Source: Halobellus sp. MBLA0158
Lineage (GTDB): Archaea > Halobacteriota > Halobacteria > Halobacteriales > Haloferacaceae
Assembly (NCBI RefSeq): GCF_041477585.1
Contig: NZ_JBGNYA010000001.1
Coordinates: forward strand, 1,364,001 to 1,428,000
DNA: 64,000 nt
Reading direction: 5' to 3'
Shown: in pieces, positions 17,018-26,778 of the stretch
How positions within the stretch are numbered: the stretch's first letter is position 1
How the letters are laid out: each line of letters starts with the position of its first letter
The notes under the pieces: generated by a model
Told to the model about the DNA's origin: nothing
Seen by the model: the letters and a program-made list of their open reading frames with translations, nothing else
Database searches by the model: none
Made by a program: the position numbers and the translations under genes

Positions 17018-18805
17018 CTACGTCTGAATCGCATACAATTCCGCGTATTTACCACCTTTATCGACCAGTTCCTGGTGTGTTCCTGTTTCAGTAATTTCTC
17101 CTTGCTCAATCGTATAGATACAGTCAGCACCTTGTACAGTAGAAAGTCGATGTGCGATTGCTATAATAATACGGTCGTCGTCAAGTTCCTCAATAGCAGC
17201 GTGAATTTGCTGTTCGAGGTTTGAATCAAGGTCACTCGTCGCTTCGTCAAGAATAAGAACATCGCTGTCAGCTAGGAGGGCTCGCGCGAGTGCGACGCGT
17301 TGTCTTTGGCCCCCGGAAAGTTTGACTCCGTCATCTCCCAAGACAGTGTCGAAACCGTCTGGAAGATCGGGGAGGAACTCAGTCACTTTCGCGATTTCGG
17401 CAACATCTCGTACCTCCGACTTCTGGACTACCGCACCCATCGTAATATTGTACCAAAGTGTATCGTTGAAAATGAAGGGGTCCTGGCGAACCATCGCGAT
17501 TTTTTTTCTCCAATCACGGACGTCAAATTCACCGACAGGAATCCCGTTTGCAAGGATCTCTCCGGAGTCAGGGTCATACATACGCGCAAGGAGCGAAACA
17601 ATAGTTGATTTGCCTGCCCCCGACTGACCGACGAATCCGACGAACTCACCTCTGTGAGCCTCAAACGAGATGCTATTTAAGACCTGTTCGTCGTCTGTAT
17701 ATGAAAATGACACATCCTCAAAAGCAATCGACGTAATTGTGTCAGGTACCAAATGATCTTTCTGTCGGTCTTCCTTCCTTTCACGGAGGTGTTCTATAAA
17801 TTGCTGTGTCCGTACAAGATGAGGGAGATTTCCGTTAATGTTATAGAATCTTGAGTTCATATTACTGACTCTGGGTGCAAGTCTGAACATAGCGAACAGG
17901 AATACACCAAGCGTGGCGATTGGGAGAGAAAGAACGCTGATCGCAACATAAAGCAGACCGAACAGCATTAACGCTACCAAGAGTTGATAAAAGCTCGTAA
18001 TCGCGGCTTCATTTCTATTTAGACTAATACCTGAATCGGTATAAGTGTCGACTGATTTCCGGAATTCCGAATAAATATCATCAACCACCCCGAATAATTT
18101 GACTTCTCGTATTCCTTGTGTTCCTGCCTGTGTTTTCTGTTGGATGCGTTCGTTGGCGTTTGCAACTCGATCACCGACCGCATACCCCGGTTCAAGTATA
18201 TTTTGAACGAAGTATGATATGCCGCCCAATAATACCGCTCCAGAAATAGTTAGCCAAGGAGCTACAATCAGGGCAACTGAGACATACATCAAACTGAGAA
18301 GGATCTGTTGTAACAGTTTTACGATGCCATTGATAACTCTCCCGGCATACCGTGTTTGAGTAATAATCGCATTGAGAATCTCATCGGAGCCTTTGTCATC
18401 ATAATATGAAATTTGAGCTTCAAGTGCGGCCTCGAAAGATCGTGTTTTCATATTTCTTTCATAATCCTTACTCAGAATCACTGCCAACCACTTAGCACCG
18501 AATGTCGAGGAGTACCGAATAATCATTACTCCTGATAAACCGAGTATTAAGTATTCCAAAGTGAAAGGTACTCCAAGAAAAGAGTAGAGTGCAAAAAAGA
18601 ACCCAGCGATTCCAGCCGGGTTGTCACTCGGGATACCACCTTCCTGTGCTGCTTCGATAATAGGCAACAAAAAAGTCAAGCCAATAGCCTCAAGAAGCGT
18701 CGCGAACACGCTGAAGACCACGATAAAGGCCGTGAAGCCTGGTCGGTATTGTGCGACCTTGGATAGAGCCACTAATTTATCCTTACGAGTTATATTTTCA
18801 TTCAT
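17018..18805 (-). CDS. ABC exporter, fused membrane and ATPase domains, flippase-like
   Basis: 595 residues: six-helix ABC1 membrane domain (about 1-330), then an ATPase. Walker A is GQSGAGKST, the Q-loop is MVRQDPFIF, the signature is KLSGGQRQRVALARALL, Walker B is VLILDEATSDLD and the H-loop is IAIAHRLS. This half-transporter layout (works as a dimer) is that of MsbA and of PglK, which flips lipid-linked oligosaccharide in Campylobacter. Placed among glycosyltransferases, it is a good candidate for moving a dolichol-linked or other lipid-linked glycan across the membrane. That role is inferred from context. Confidence 0.85.
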   Translation of the reverse strand: MNENITRKDKLVALSKVAQYRPGFTAFIVVFSVFATLLEAIGLTFLLPIIEAAQEGGIPSDNPAGIAGFFFALYSFLGVPFTLEYLILGLSGVMIIRYSSTFGAKWLAVILSKDYERNMKTRSFEAALEAQISYYDDKGSDEILNAIITQTRYAGRVINGIVKLLQQILLSLMYVSVALIVAPWLTISGAVLLGGISYFVQNILEPGYAVGDRVANANERIQQKTQAGTQGIREVKLFGVVDDIYSEFRKSVDTYTDSGISLNRNEAAITSFYQLLVALMLFGLLYVAISVLSLPIATLGVFLFAMFRLAPRVSNMNSRFYNINGNLPHLVRTQQFIEHLRERKEDRQKDHLVPDTITSIAFEDVSFSYTDDEQVLNSISFEAHRGEFVGFVGQSGAGKSTIVSLLARMYDPDSGEILANGIPVGEFDVRDWRKKIAMVRQDPFIFNDTLWYNITMGAVVQKSEVRDVAEIAKVTEFLPDLPDGFDTVLGDDGVKLSGGQRQRVALARALLADSDVLILDEATSDLDSNLEQQIHAAIEELDDDRIIIAIAHRLSTVQGADCIYTIEQGEITETGTHQELVDKGGKYAELYAIQT

Positions 18806-19300
18806 CCATAAACGTCGTTAGGTGGTACACATCTTATAATTGGCGCCAGGAACGAAAAGTGCCAGTCGCAATCAAGATCATATTGATAGTGAATCGTATT
18901 CGATGCTCAGTTAAGCAGCAAGGCGATTGATGCTGAGTAGCGAATCAGCGTGGAGGCGGAACGCGATGCGGAGCTCAACCCCGACGAATTCCGCATCATA
19001 ACATAGCGTCCCGAGCGTATAAGTACTCATAAAGCTGCAGCATCAGATGCGGTCGAAATCGTTCCTGGTTCGGATGACTGGTGCTCCACATCAGGTTTCT
19101 GTCCCAGATTGTCTTGAGATGCCGCTCAACGGGGGCATCGTGTAACTTAGTCCAAAATTCCAGGCATCAAGCGACACAAGTTGCTGAGGCATCCCGACGA
19201 ATGCAGGTTGTTTAGTCACAATCGATAGCAGAAGGCAGGATGGTTTCCATACTATGGAGTCTTTTTGCTAGGTTGAGCAAGAACGCGTCAATCAGCATCA
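18806..19300. other. Decayed sequence, no intact gene
   Basis: No open frame longer than about 60 codons. On the minus strand a broken frame reads AFVGMPQQLVSLDAWNFGLS, then GAPVIRTRNDFDRI with stops between. This looks like an old gene or transposase but I cannot assign it. No terminal repeats seen. Confidence 0.4.
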
Positions 19301-20266
19301 TCATAGAACACCAACACTTTGGTACCAGTTGTACGCGTCTTTGACCGTTGTACGGAGCGATCTCTGTTTGGCCGGTGCTGCGTTCGTGAATCTTTCAGGT
19401 ACTGTACCACGTTGTACCCCTGATCTGAATTCTGCGCCATTTATCGGATACAACCCACGGTTGTGAAGTCGATTTACTATGGGAGACAACCCGATCGAAA
19501 CAACGGAACGGGGAATCGGAGGAACGAAACAGTTGTCGTCGGCCACCGCTGCAATCGTACGGTACAGGGTGCTCGCAGAATGATTCTCACCGGAGACCAC
19601 AAACCGATTGGTCCCGATTTCGTTAAGCGCAGTTCGGAGCGTGTCAACGACATCAAAAACGTGAACGATGTTGTACTGACCAGGAATATATAACGGTGGA
19701 ACCAGGAGACGATTCGCTGCCACCCGCTGGAAGAGGTTGAAATGATTCAATCGGTAATCCCGTGGTCCAATGACGTACGTCGGATGGATAATAGACCAAT
19801 CGAACGGCCAATCCCCGTGAACTATCTCTTGGTCGGCTTCATACTTGGTGATTACGTACTGATTGTCTACCGTGTCATCATACAGGTCGGGATGTGCATT
19901 GATCGTGCTCGTAAACACGACTGTCTCGATATTGTGGTCAGCCGCTCGTTCAAGCAGTAGTTGCGTCCCTGAGACATTTACTTCTCGTATGAACCCCTCT
20001 TCATTTTCTGCCTGTTGTTCGGTGTCATTGTCGTAGCCAGGATAGACAGCAGCGAGATGGATAAGTGCATCTGCCCGTCGTAGACCATCCTCAAAACTAC
20101 CGGGCTGGGTAAGATCACCATACACTGTCTCGACCCCTGCCGGCAGCATCTCCGTCTGTGAAGACTCCCGAACAAGTGTCAGAGGCTCAAATGAATTAGT
20201 CGTCTGCAGTTTGTGAACGAGGTTGAGCCCGATGAATCCTGTCGAACCTGTTACTAAAACTTTCAT
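19301..20266 (-). CDS. NAD-dependent epimerase/dehydratase (extended SDR)
   Basis: 321 residues from ATG 20266 (MKVLVTGSTGFIGLNLVHKL); a TTG two codons earlier overlaps the previous stop. GSTGFIG is the nucleotide loop, DLTQPGSFEDGLRRADALIH closes the Rossmann half, VVFTSTINAH holds the catalytic Ser/Thr and YVITK the Tyr-Lys pair. It follows the Gfo/Idh oxidoreductase directly, so the two should act on the same sugar nucleotide or an intermediate. Substrate unknown. Confidence 0.85.
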   Translation of the reverse strand: MKVLVTGSTGFIGLNLVHKLQTTNSFEPLTLVRESSQTEMLPAGVETVYGDLTQPGSFEDGLRRADALIHLAAVYPGYDNDTEQQAENEEGFIREVNVSGTQLLLERAADHNIETVVFTSTINAHPDLYDDTVDNQYVITKYEADQEIVHGDWPFDWSIIHPTYVIGPRDYRLNHFNLFQRVAANRLLVPPLYIPGQYNIVHVFDVVDTLRTALNEIGTNRFVVSGENHSASTLYRTIAAVADDNCFVPPIPRSVVSIGLSPIVNRLHNRGLYPINGAEFRSGVQRGTVPERFTNAAPAKQRSLRTTVKDAYNWYQSVGVL

Positions 20267-20268
20267 AT

Positions 20269-21315
20269 TCAACTGCTCCCAGCGTCGTAGACATCCTCAA
20301 TTGTCTGTGTAATCGCCAGTCCCTGGGTCACAGGCGCATATGTTTCATCATCGCCATTGATACAGTGTGTGATAAAATGATTTAGACGTCTACGCTCGTA
20401 GTTATCCTCGGTCCGGCCCCACAATTGATAGAGTGGACCCAACTGCAAACGGGGTAACTCACCATTTTTGTACTGTAGTTTGTGCCCGCGGACGTTACCC
20501 TGCAGCCGTTCGTCGTTGAATCTAAGTATCCCGTCAGTTCCGACCAGTTCGTTCAAATGATACCATCTATCGTGTGTCCAGCCCACTGAAACGTTCACGT
20601 CGATGCCTTCATAATTGAGCCCGATCGTCGCAATATCCTCAACAGACGTGGTATTCTTGAACCGGAGTTCAGCGGATGTCACCCTCGGTTGAATATCGAA
20701 TATTGTGTGATAAAAATCGAATATATGGGGACATTTGTCCTTGACAACGCCCCCTCCGGATACATCCGGGTCGAAATACCATCCTGCAACAGGTGGTGAT
20801 GAGAAAATTGTTGTATGTGCCTCCACGATATCTCCTAAGAGACCTGCGTCAACCATCTCGATGACTCGTGTAAAATTCGACATAAACTGGTATGCGTATC
20901 CGAGCAGCGTGACAATTCCAGACTGCTGTGCCGCCTCAACCATCCGTTGTGCCTCAGTCGGCGTGAGTGCAAGAGGTTTTTCACAAAATATATGACAATT
21001 ATTATTTGCCGCCTGAATAAAATATTTTTTATGTGTGCTCGGTGGTGAACAGATACTCACGAGGTCGAGGTCCCCAGAATCAATCAACTGAGAGCCATCA
21101 CGATACGTGGCGAGTCCGCTAAATTTGGATTCAAGGTAACTACGTCTTTCTTCATCGGGGTCAGCAATTCCTACGAGGTCCACCTTTTTATGTTCAGTAT
21201 AGGCGGGCAAATGAGCTCGTTCAGCGATATTACCACCACCGATTACGCCAGCGCGCAGTTGTTCCGTGGAAATTTGTCTTGAACTATCCAATGAAGATAC
21301 GTTATTCTGATTCAT
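20269..21315 (-). CDS. Gfo/Idh/MocA family oxidoreductase
   Basis: 348 residues. The Rossmann domain (about 20-145) starts LRAGVIGGGNIAERAHLPAY and ends with the family EKP signature (CEKPLALTPTEAQ). The C-terminal beta-sheet domain has GGGVVKDKCPHIFDFYHTIF, which supplies the usual Asp/His active-site residues. Such enzymes oxidise or reduce sugars and sugar nucleotides with NAD(P). Its stop lies 3 nt before the next ATG, so it is co-transcribed with the SDR, suggesting a two-step modification of an activated sugar. Confidence 0.87.
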   Translation of the reverse strand: MNQNNVSSLDSSRQISTEQLRAGVIGGGNIAERAHLPAYTEHKKVDLVGIADPDEERRSYLESKFSGLATYRDGSQLIDSGDLDLVSICSPPSTHKKYFIQAANNNCHIFCEKPLALTPTEAQRMVEAAQQSGIVTLLGYAYQFMSNFTRVIEMVDAGLLGDIVEAHTTIFSSPPVAGWYFDPDVSGGGVVKDKCPHIFDFYHTIFDIQPRVTSAELRFKNTTSVEDIATIGLNYEGIDVNVSVGWTHDRWYHLNELVGTDGILRFNDERLQGNVRGHKLQYKNGELPRLQLGPLYQLWGRTEDNYERRRLNHFITHCINGDDETYAPVTQGLAITQTIEDVYDAGSS

Positions 21316-21388
21316 AATTATATTCTATTATTCCATAGGCGAGACGAATCGTCGATTATCAGAGTAGTCTGATACCTCACCAGTCGAC

Positions 21389-22804
21389 TCACATATATCC
21401 CAACCGCTCTAATCGATCCCTTGTCACGTCGCTTACTTGATCCTGAGAACAATCGGTTTGCTTCGACCTCGACTTGTATATCGAAATTGGGACCTCAAAT
21501 AACTCCGACGCCCACGCCGGGATTTGAGAGTTCTCGTCTGATTCATCCTGCCAACAAGGTTGATTCTGATTAAGTATGTATGTGTCTACGTTTCCGAGTG
21601 TATCCCAGACGATTTTTTTCTGTCCTTCATAGACACATCGAATCATACGGTCCCAGTACTCAGTGTCTTCATCGGGACGATCAACAGTCCCACTTTTACC
21701 AATGACCTCTGCAGGGATCCGGTCTGTGAAAACGTCAGGCGTATCATCTTTGACTAATGAGTGTATTAGTTTCGGTAGTTGGAGATGGGAAAAATATTGC
21801 GTTTCAGTAGTGCTGTAGCCGCTTGGCGGATTAATTATGGCAAATGGGACGTGCAATATCCCCTCTGTAAGACTACTTGTATGACCGAAGAGATGGTTGT
21901 CAGCCTTGTATGCTAGGTTGTCGCCGTGATCTGCAGTGATGATAACTGTTGTCGTATTATCAGTGTTGTTAATCAACCACTCTATGAGCATCGATAACTT
22001 TCGATCAAGATAATCAATAGCGGCGCTGTAAAGTTCCCGGTGGTATTTCACGCTATCTGGCAAGTGTTCACTTGACGTCTCACTCAATTGGATTCTGTCC
22101 GTCCCGGAGTCATAAGAATTCCAAGTGTATGGGGCGGAATGTAATTCCTTGTCAAACCCTAAAATGTGTTGGAGTGGCCCGTGCGCGTCCATATAATTCG
22201 CGAATAAGAAGAATGGCTCTGAACTAGCTTGGACGCGTTTCTTGATCTTTCTAGAAATAATTGTTGCTCCTTCATCCCAGATCTTTGGGATAGGGATCCC
22301 CCGCAGTGCACTATTTATTTTGGCAGTCACCCCGTTGGCAACACTCTTTAGTCGATGTTCTTGCTGGACAACGGTTTTAAGAAACCGAAGATATTCCGAA
22401 ATACCGCTCGCATCGGATTCTCGGCTGAATTCCATCATATCAAGCCCGTCGGGAAACCGACGATGTGGTGCAATGTCGTGAAATTCATCAAAGAAGCGAT
22501 CGAAACCGTAAGCAGAACCAGCATACAAATTTGAACTGACACCGATAGAATAGTGGTCAGGTAGCTGAGTAAATAGGGTCTCTGATGGACTAAGCGTCGA
22601 AAAGTCACGATTATGTGTATGAATACCGTGCTGATGAGGAAGCTGACCAGTTATCATACTCGCGTGGCTTGGCAGACTCCAGCCACTCGCTGCTCGACAC
22701 TGTGAAAAAATTACCTCGGCACGTTTGTTGATTTTGGGTGCAAACTCATCAAAAAAATCCTTGCGAACAGTATCAAGGCAAATCAAAACAACATTTCGGG
22801 CCAT
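21389..22804 (-). CDS. Sulfatase-family (alkaline phosphatase superfamily) protein
   Basis: 471 residues. MARNVVLICLDTVRKDF is the N-terminal metal site. SGWSLPSHASMITGQLP holds the nucleophile position (Ser in SxPS, with His where classical sulfatases have Arg). FANYMDAHGP and TVIITADHGDNLA are the other metal ligands. No signal peptide is seen, so it is probably cytoplasmic or membrane-associated. The family cleaves or transfers sulfate or phosphate esters; in glycan islands a transferase role is possible. It ends RDRLERLGYM, a tail shared with two other proteins here. Confidence 0.82.
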   Translation of the reverse strand: MARNVVLICLDTVRKDFFDEFAPKINKRAEVIFSQCRAASGWSLPSHASMITGQLPHQHGIHTHNRDFSTLSPSETLFTQLPDHYSIGVSSNLYAGSAYGFDRFFDEFHDIAPHRRFPDGLDMMEFSRESDASGISEYLRFLKTVVQQEHRLKSVANGVTAKINSALRGIPIPKIWDEGATIISRKIKKRVQASSEPFFLFANYMDAHGPLQHILGFDKELHSAPYTWNSYDSGTDRIQLSETSSEHLPDSVKYHRELYSAAIDYLDRKLSMLIEWLINNTDNTTTVIITADHGDNLAYKADNHLFGHTSSLTEGILHVPFAIINPPSGYSTTETQYFSHLQLPKLIHSLVKDDTPDVFTDRIPAEVIGKSGTVDRPDEDTEYWDRMIRCVYEGQKKIVWDTLGNVDTYILNQNQPCWQDESDENSQIPAWASELFEVPISIYKSRSKQTDCSQDQVSDVTRDRLERLGYM

Positions 22805-22843
22805 TTACGAAACATATATCATTTCTAATATTTATATTATGGG

Positions 22844-23544
22844 TTAACTGCAAGATAAAATTGTTGCAAGGTAGAGCATCGCATTGTGAAACGCTGCGAA
22901 GGCTTTGACCCAACGGTCGACTGATTTCCACGAGCTATAGTGGGGGAACCGATTGTAGAAAAGCCTGGTTCGATATTTCAACGGGCCGAACCACGCTTCG
23001 ACGAGAGACCGTTCCACCCACGTTTCTCGCCGTGACTCACAGAGTTCGAGGTCATCAAGCGGCCAGTTGTACCACGGACCGCGATCGGCGAGGACAACAG
23101 GATCGCCACGACAGCGCTTCAACACTTGGTTGATGAAGAGCAACGCGTCAAGATCAGATCGTCCGGGTGAGACCTCGATGTGGATGACTGAACGTCTCCA
23201 CATCGATCACTGCCCAGACGTAGATCTCGGTCTTTTCGACGTTCAGCTTTGTCTCATCGATTGCGACTGTCGAGTGGTGATCGAGGTCTGGATCGAACAG
23301 GTGCGCCAGTTTGTGATACCACTGGCGCACGGCCTCATACGACCGCTAGATCACCTTCTCTATGCGCCGATACGACAAGCCGGTATGATACAAAAACGCT
23401 GCATCAACACGCTGTTCGGCGGCATATCTTCACGCGAAAGTATTTTTTGCTCGCGTGCTTGCTCAACCACACGGCCGAGCATTGCTGAGTCACCAATTTA
23501 CCCTTGCTCGGCCGCTTCCTTCACGTTAGGTTGACACCCTTACC
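22844..23544 (-). pseudogene. IS6-like transposase copy (DRGPWY type), frameshifted
   Basis: Reads from ATG 23482 towards 22844 in several frames. Pieces are EQKILSREDMPPNSVLM, then LAHLFDPDLDHHSTVAIDET (first Asp), IHIEVSPGRSDLDALLFINQ, VVLADRGPWYNWPLDDLEL (second Asp) and ERSLVEAWFGPLKYRTRLF (Glu). Breaks lie near 23390 and 23185. The right end TTGACACCCTTACC (23531-23544) pairs with GGTAAGGGTGTCAA at the left end of a second copy (30272), defining the terminus. The 119-residue frame 22844-23203 is its C-terminal third. Confidence 0.75.
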
Positions 23545-23592
23545 CCGAGGAACCCCGGTAAACATAAACCACGACGACAGATACTATCCCTT

Positions 23593-24321
23593 ATGAAGAT
23601 ACTCATCACGATGGCGGGACGCGGGAGCCGCTTCCGTGAAGTCGGCGTATCCCGGCCGAAACACGAAATCGAGGTCCGAGGTGAGCCGATGTTCGATTGG
23701 GCGATGCGGAGCCTAGAAGCGTTCTTCGACGAGGAGTTCGTATTCGTGGCCCAAGCGGAGCACTCGCCGACCGCGTTCATCGACGCCGCGACGACGCGTC
23801 TTGGAATCGGCTCCTACAACGTTGTCATCCTCGACGAATACACGGCCGGGCAGGCATCAACCGCGATGGCTGCCGCCGATTCGATTGGCTCCGACTCGGC
23901 CGTCGCGATATACAATATCGACACCTACATCGAAGAAGGAGCGCTGACGCCCGATGTCATCGAGGGTGACGGATTCATTCCGACGTTCTCTGCCTCCGGG
24001 ACCCGGTGGAGTTTCGTCGAAACCACTTCCTCCGGTGAGGCTACTGCCGTCTCGGAGAAGGAGAAGATATCGAACGAGGCCACGGTAGGGTTCTACTATT
24101 TCGACCGGTGGGCGCATTTCGTCGACGCCTATCGAGAACGCGCAGACTCCGTTGAGGGAGAATATGGCGAGACGTACGTGGCACCGCTGTACAACCATCT
24201 CATCGAGCGAGGCGGCCGAGTGACGACGTACGAGCTTGACCCGGAAGACGTGCACGTGCTCGGAACGCCGACGGACCTTGAGCGGTTCGACGGGACGTTC
24301 GATCCGATGGATCAGACGTGA
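23593..24321 (+). CDS. Sugar-phosphate nucleotidyltransferase
   Basis: 242 residues. It begins MKILITMAGRGSRFREVGVS, the signature GxGxR loop of NTP transferases, followed by RPKHEIEVRGEPMFDWAMRS. AIYNIDTYIEEG holds the DxD-like metal site, EKEKISNEATVGFYYFDRW is the substrate lid, and YVAPLYNHLIERG the C-terminal helix. It is related to small cytidylyl- or thymidylyltransferases of capsule and phosphocholine loci. TGATG coupling with the next gene points to one pathway that makes an NDP-activated group. Nucleotide and substrate are unknown. Confidence 0.8.
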   Translation: MKILITMAGRGSRFREVGVSRPKHEIEVRGEPMFDWAMRSLEAFFDEEFVFVAQAEHSPTAFIDAATTRLGIGSYNVVILDEYTAGQASTAMAAADSIGSDSAVAIYNIDTYIEEGALTPDVIEGDGFIPTFSASGTRWSFVETTSSGEATAVSEKEKISNEATVGFYYFDRWAHFVDAYRERADSVEGEYGETYVAPLYNHLIERGGRVTTYELDPEDVHVLGTPTDLERFDGTFDPMDQT

Positions 24322-25982
24322 TGGCGCCGCAAATCGAGAAGGACGAGGTTCTCCTCGTTCCCTCCGCGGTGATTGTTCCTGACGAGCTACGGCTCGATGT
24401 CGGCTCGGTCCCGTCGGGTATGATCACGCTGCGCGGAAAGCCGATGTTGGAACGTATTGCCGCAGCGTACACGGATTTGGACGTCACCAGAGTCGTCGCC
24501 GCCGACACGGGGCGCGAGCGCATCGAACAGTACGTCTCGCGAAGCGAGTATGACTGGACTGTCGTTGATGTTGCCGGAACGGAGAGTCTTGCAGACACGG
24601 TAGAAATGGCACTTTCGGCTTTCCCTGCCGCCGACCTACGCAACACGGGGCTCTACGTGAACTTCGCGGACACGCTTGTCTCTCCCGTCCGCACCGTAGC
24701 GAGCGGAGACTACGTTCCATACAGAGTAGAAGACCGAACTTACCGCTGGACGGCGTTCGAGATTAAAAACGGAGACATCGAAGATATCACCCCGAAGTAC
24801 GAGCGCGCCTCGTCTGGCCCACGTCCGGTATTTGTCGGTCAGTTCGGCATCTCGTCGGCGGATGCGTTATTAACGGCACTCCGAAATGCAGATAGCGACT
24901 ATATCCCTCGGTTCTACGCCGGGTTACGGGCGTATCTTTCGGAGCGAACGTACGACCTATGGGAACCCAACACGTGGATCGACGTCGGCCACTTGGACAC
25001 CTACCATATGGCGAAGAAGCAATTCTTGAACACCCGCGAGTTCAACGAACTCCACGTCGATAGCGGGAAGAACGTCATCACCAAGCGGAGCAACGACGCC
25101 GAGACGCTGATAAGCGAAATCAACTGGTATAACCAGGTGCCGTCCGCTCTCCAGCCGTATCTCCCACGTATCTACGACTGGTCGACTGACGGTGAGAAGC
25201 CGTTTGTGCAGATGGAGTATATCGGCTATCTCTCCCTGAGTGACCTCCAGTTGTATGGTTCGCACGGACAGCACCTCTGGAACAGGATATTTTATCGCTT
25301 GATGCAGATGCTCGCGGAGTTCCGGGAGTTTACGGTCACCGACACGGAGAAGATTTGCGACGCGCTCAAGTCGATGTATGTCGATAAGACTCGGCGACGA
25401 TTGAATACACTCCGTGACGACGAGCGCTTTGAGCCGTTCTTCGGCCGGGATGAAGTTGTCGTTAACGGGGCCTCACACCCCTCCTTGGGCGAATTCCTTG
25501 GGCAGCTCGATTCGATAGTTGAGGAGGAGTCACTACTCTGCCGGGGCGAATTCACGATCATCCACGGCGACCTCTGCCTGCCAAACATCCTCTACGATCC
25601 GCGCAACCAGATCGTCAAACTCATCGACCCGCGCGGAGCGTTCGGCTCGTTCACGGTATACGGCGATCCGCGATACGATCTCGCGAAGCTACGTCACAGC
25701 TTCGTTGGGCACTACGAACACCTGATAAACGGCCAGTTCGACGCCTTCCGACTCGGAGACCGAGAGCTTTCGTACGACGTCCACGTTACGGACGAGCAAC
25801 AGCGCCGGGAGGCTCGGTTCGACACAGTTCTCGAAGAGGAGGTTCAGGACTCTCTTTCCCAGATTGAGCTGATTGAGGCGCTCCTCTTCTTGAGTATGGT
25901 CCCGCTCCACTCGGATAGCTATGAGAGACAGCTCTGTATGCTCTCTCAGGGTATCGAGAAGATCACGCCATTTGTCCGCTGA
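24321..25982 (+). CDS. Fusion of a degenerate nucleotidyltransferase domain and an APH/choline-kinase-like kinase
   Basis: 553 residues from ATG 24321 (TGATG overlap; a GTG one codon earlier is possible). Residues 1-220 keep the nucleotidyltransferase outline (GMITLRGKPMLERI, LWEPNTWIDVGHLDTYHMAK) but lack the GxGxR catalytic loop, so activity is doubtful. From about residue 250 a kinase follows: FTIIHGDLCLPNILYD (HGDxxxxN catalytic loop) and VKLIDPRGAFG (the DFG-like DPR). YDLAKLRHSFVGHY is the helix after it. Small-molecule phosphorylation is expected. With an active nucleotidyltransferase before and a phosphatase after, it forms a three-gene cassette. Confidence 0.75.
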   Translation: MAPQIEKDEVLLVPSAVIVPDELRLDVGSVPSGMITLRGKPMLERIAAAYTDLDVTRVVAADTGRERIEQYVSRSEYDWTVVDVAGTESLADTVEMALSAFPAADLRNTGLYVNFADTLVSPVRTVASGDYVPYRVEDRTYRWTAFEIKNGDIEDITPKYERASSGPRPVFVGQFGISSADALLTALRNADSDYIPRFYAGLRAYLSERTYDLWEPNTWIDVGHLDTYHMAKKQFLNTREFNELHVDSGKNVITKRSNDAETLISEINWYNQVPSALQPYLPRIYDWSTDGEKPFVQMEYIGYLSLSDLQLYGSHGQHLWNRIFYRLMQMLAEFREFTVTDTEKICDALKSMYVDKTRRRLNTLRDDERFEPFFGRDEVVVNGASHPSLGEFLGQLDSIVEEESLLCRGEFTIIHGDLCLPNILYDPRNQIVKLIDPRGAFGSFTVYGDPRYDLAKLRHSFVGHYEHLINGQFDAFRLGDRELSYDVHVTDEQQRREARFDTVLEEEVQDSLSQIELIEALLFLSMVPLHSDSYERQLCMLSQGIEKITPFVR

Positions 25983-26020
25983 CCGAAAGACATTCGGGGT
26001 CAACCCAGTATCCAAGGAAT

Positions 26021-26425
26021 ATGAAACCGCCCGCGGACAAGCGAATTGTCTTCGATATTGATGGCGTAATATGCAAGAAAGATGATAGGAAAGACTACTC
26101 CGAACGAGAGCCTCATACAGAAGTAGTAGAGCAACTCCGGGAGTACGACGATCAGGGATACTACATCATCCTCTACACCGCTCGAAATATGAATACGTAT
26201 GAGGGACGTATCGGTCGAATCAACGCGGACACGGCCAAGACGCTGTTGCAGTGGCTCGAAGAACACGATATCCCGCACGACGAGATTCATTACGGGAAAC
26301 CGTGGTGTGGCCACGAGGGATTCTACGTCGACGACAAGGCCATTCGGCCGTCCGAGTTACTGGAAAACTCGCCAGACGAAATCCGTGCAATTCTTGATGC
26401 CGAAGATGAGTTTATGAATAGTTAG
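26021..26425 (+). CDS. Small HAD-superfamily phosphatase
   Basis: 134 residues. IVFDIDGVIC (residues 9-18) is HAD motif I with the nucleophile and acid/base Asp. IILYTARNMNTYEG carries motif II (Thr), HYGKPWCGHEGFYVDDKAIR gives the Lys and motif IV Asp pair. No cap domain, as in small capsule-locus phosphatases. It lies 38 nt after the kinase fusion on the same strand. A role in removing phosphate from an intermediate of the same pathway is inferred from that order. Confidence 0.82.
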   Translation: MKPPADKRIVFDIDGVICKKDDRKDYSEREPHTEVVEQLREYDDQGYYIILYTARNMNTYEGRIGRINADTAKTLLQWLEEHDIPHDEIHYGKPWCGHEGFYVDDKAIRPSELLENSPDEIRAILDAEDEFMNS

Positions 26426-26532
26426 TATGAGACGTCCGAGAGACATACGCGGTGCTCATTTGGGGCTTACGCGGTGATGGGGATGTCTGCTGCGATGGCT
26501 TCATAGTCTAGCCATCGCTCTATATCCCCACT

Positions 26533-26778
26533 ATGAAAAATACAGTTATATTCAGCGGGCTCCCGCGGAACCCCGATCTCTTCGAGCAATCAGGGTCGGA
26601 GATGGCGGATCTATGCGGCGACGGCGTGCTTGAGCGGATACTGTTCGTGACGTTGTGAGAGCACTTCGACGAGCACCCCGAACTGGCGCGAACGCTTGCC
26701 AGATACGACGTCGAGGATATCACGGTCCCGGAGTCACCGCTCGCTGGAGACGAGAACATCTGGCACCAGGGAGCCTGA
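26533..26778 (+). pseudogene. Truncated gene fragment with in-frame TGA, possibly a WavE-type surface-glycan protein
   Basis: From ATG 26533 the frame reads MKNTVIFSGLPRNPDLFEQS, then a TGA at 26656-26658 (codon 42), then EHFDEHPELARTLARYDVED and SPLAGDENIWHQGA to TGA 26776. Both sides are coding-like and in the same frame. The opening and the GDENIWHQ end are reminiscent of WavE-like proteins of polysaccharide loci, but I am not certain. The gene stops where IS5-type sequence begins, so its 3' part was lost. Confidence 0.5.

Noticed and set aside
26656-26658. TGA as a selenocysteine codon
   Set aside because: No selenocysteine insertion element or sel genes are seen, and the gene is truncated by an IS anyway.
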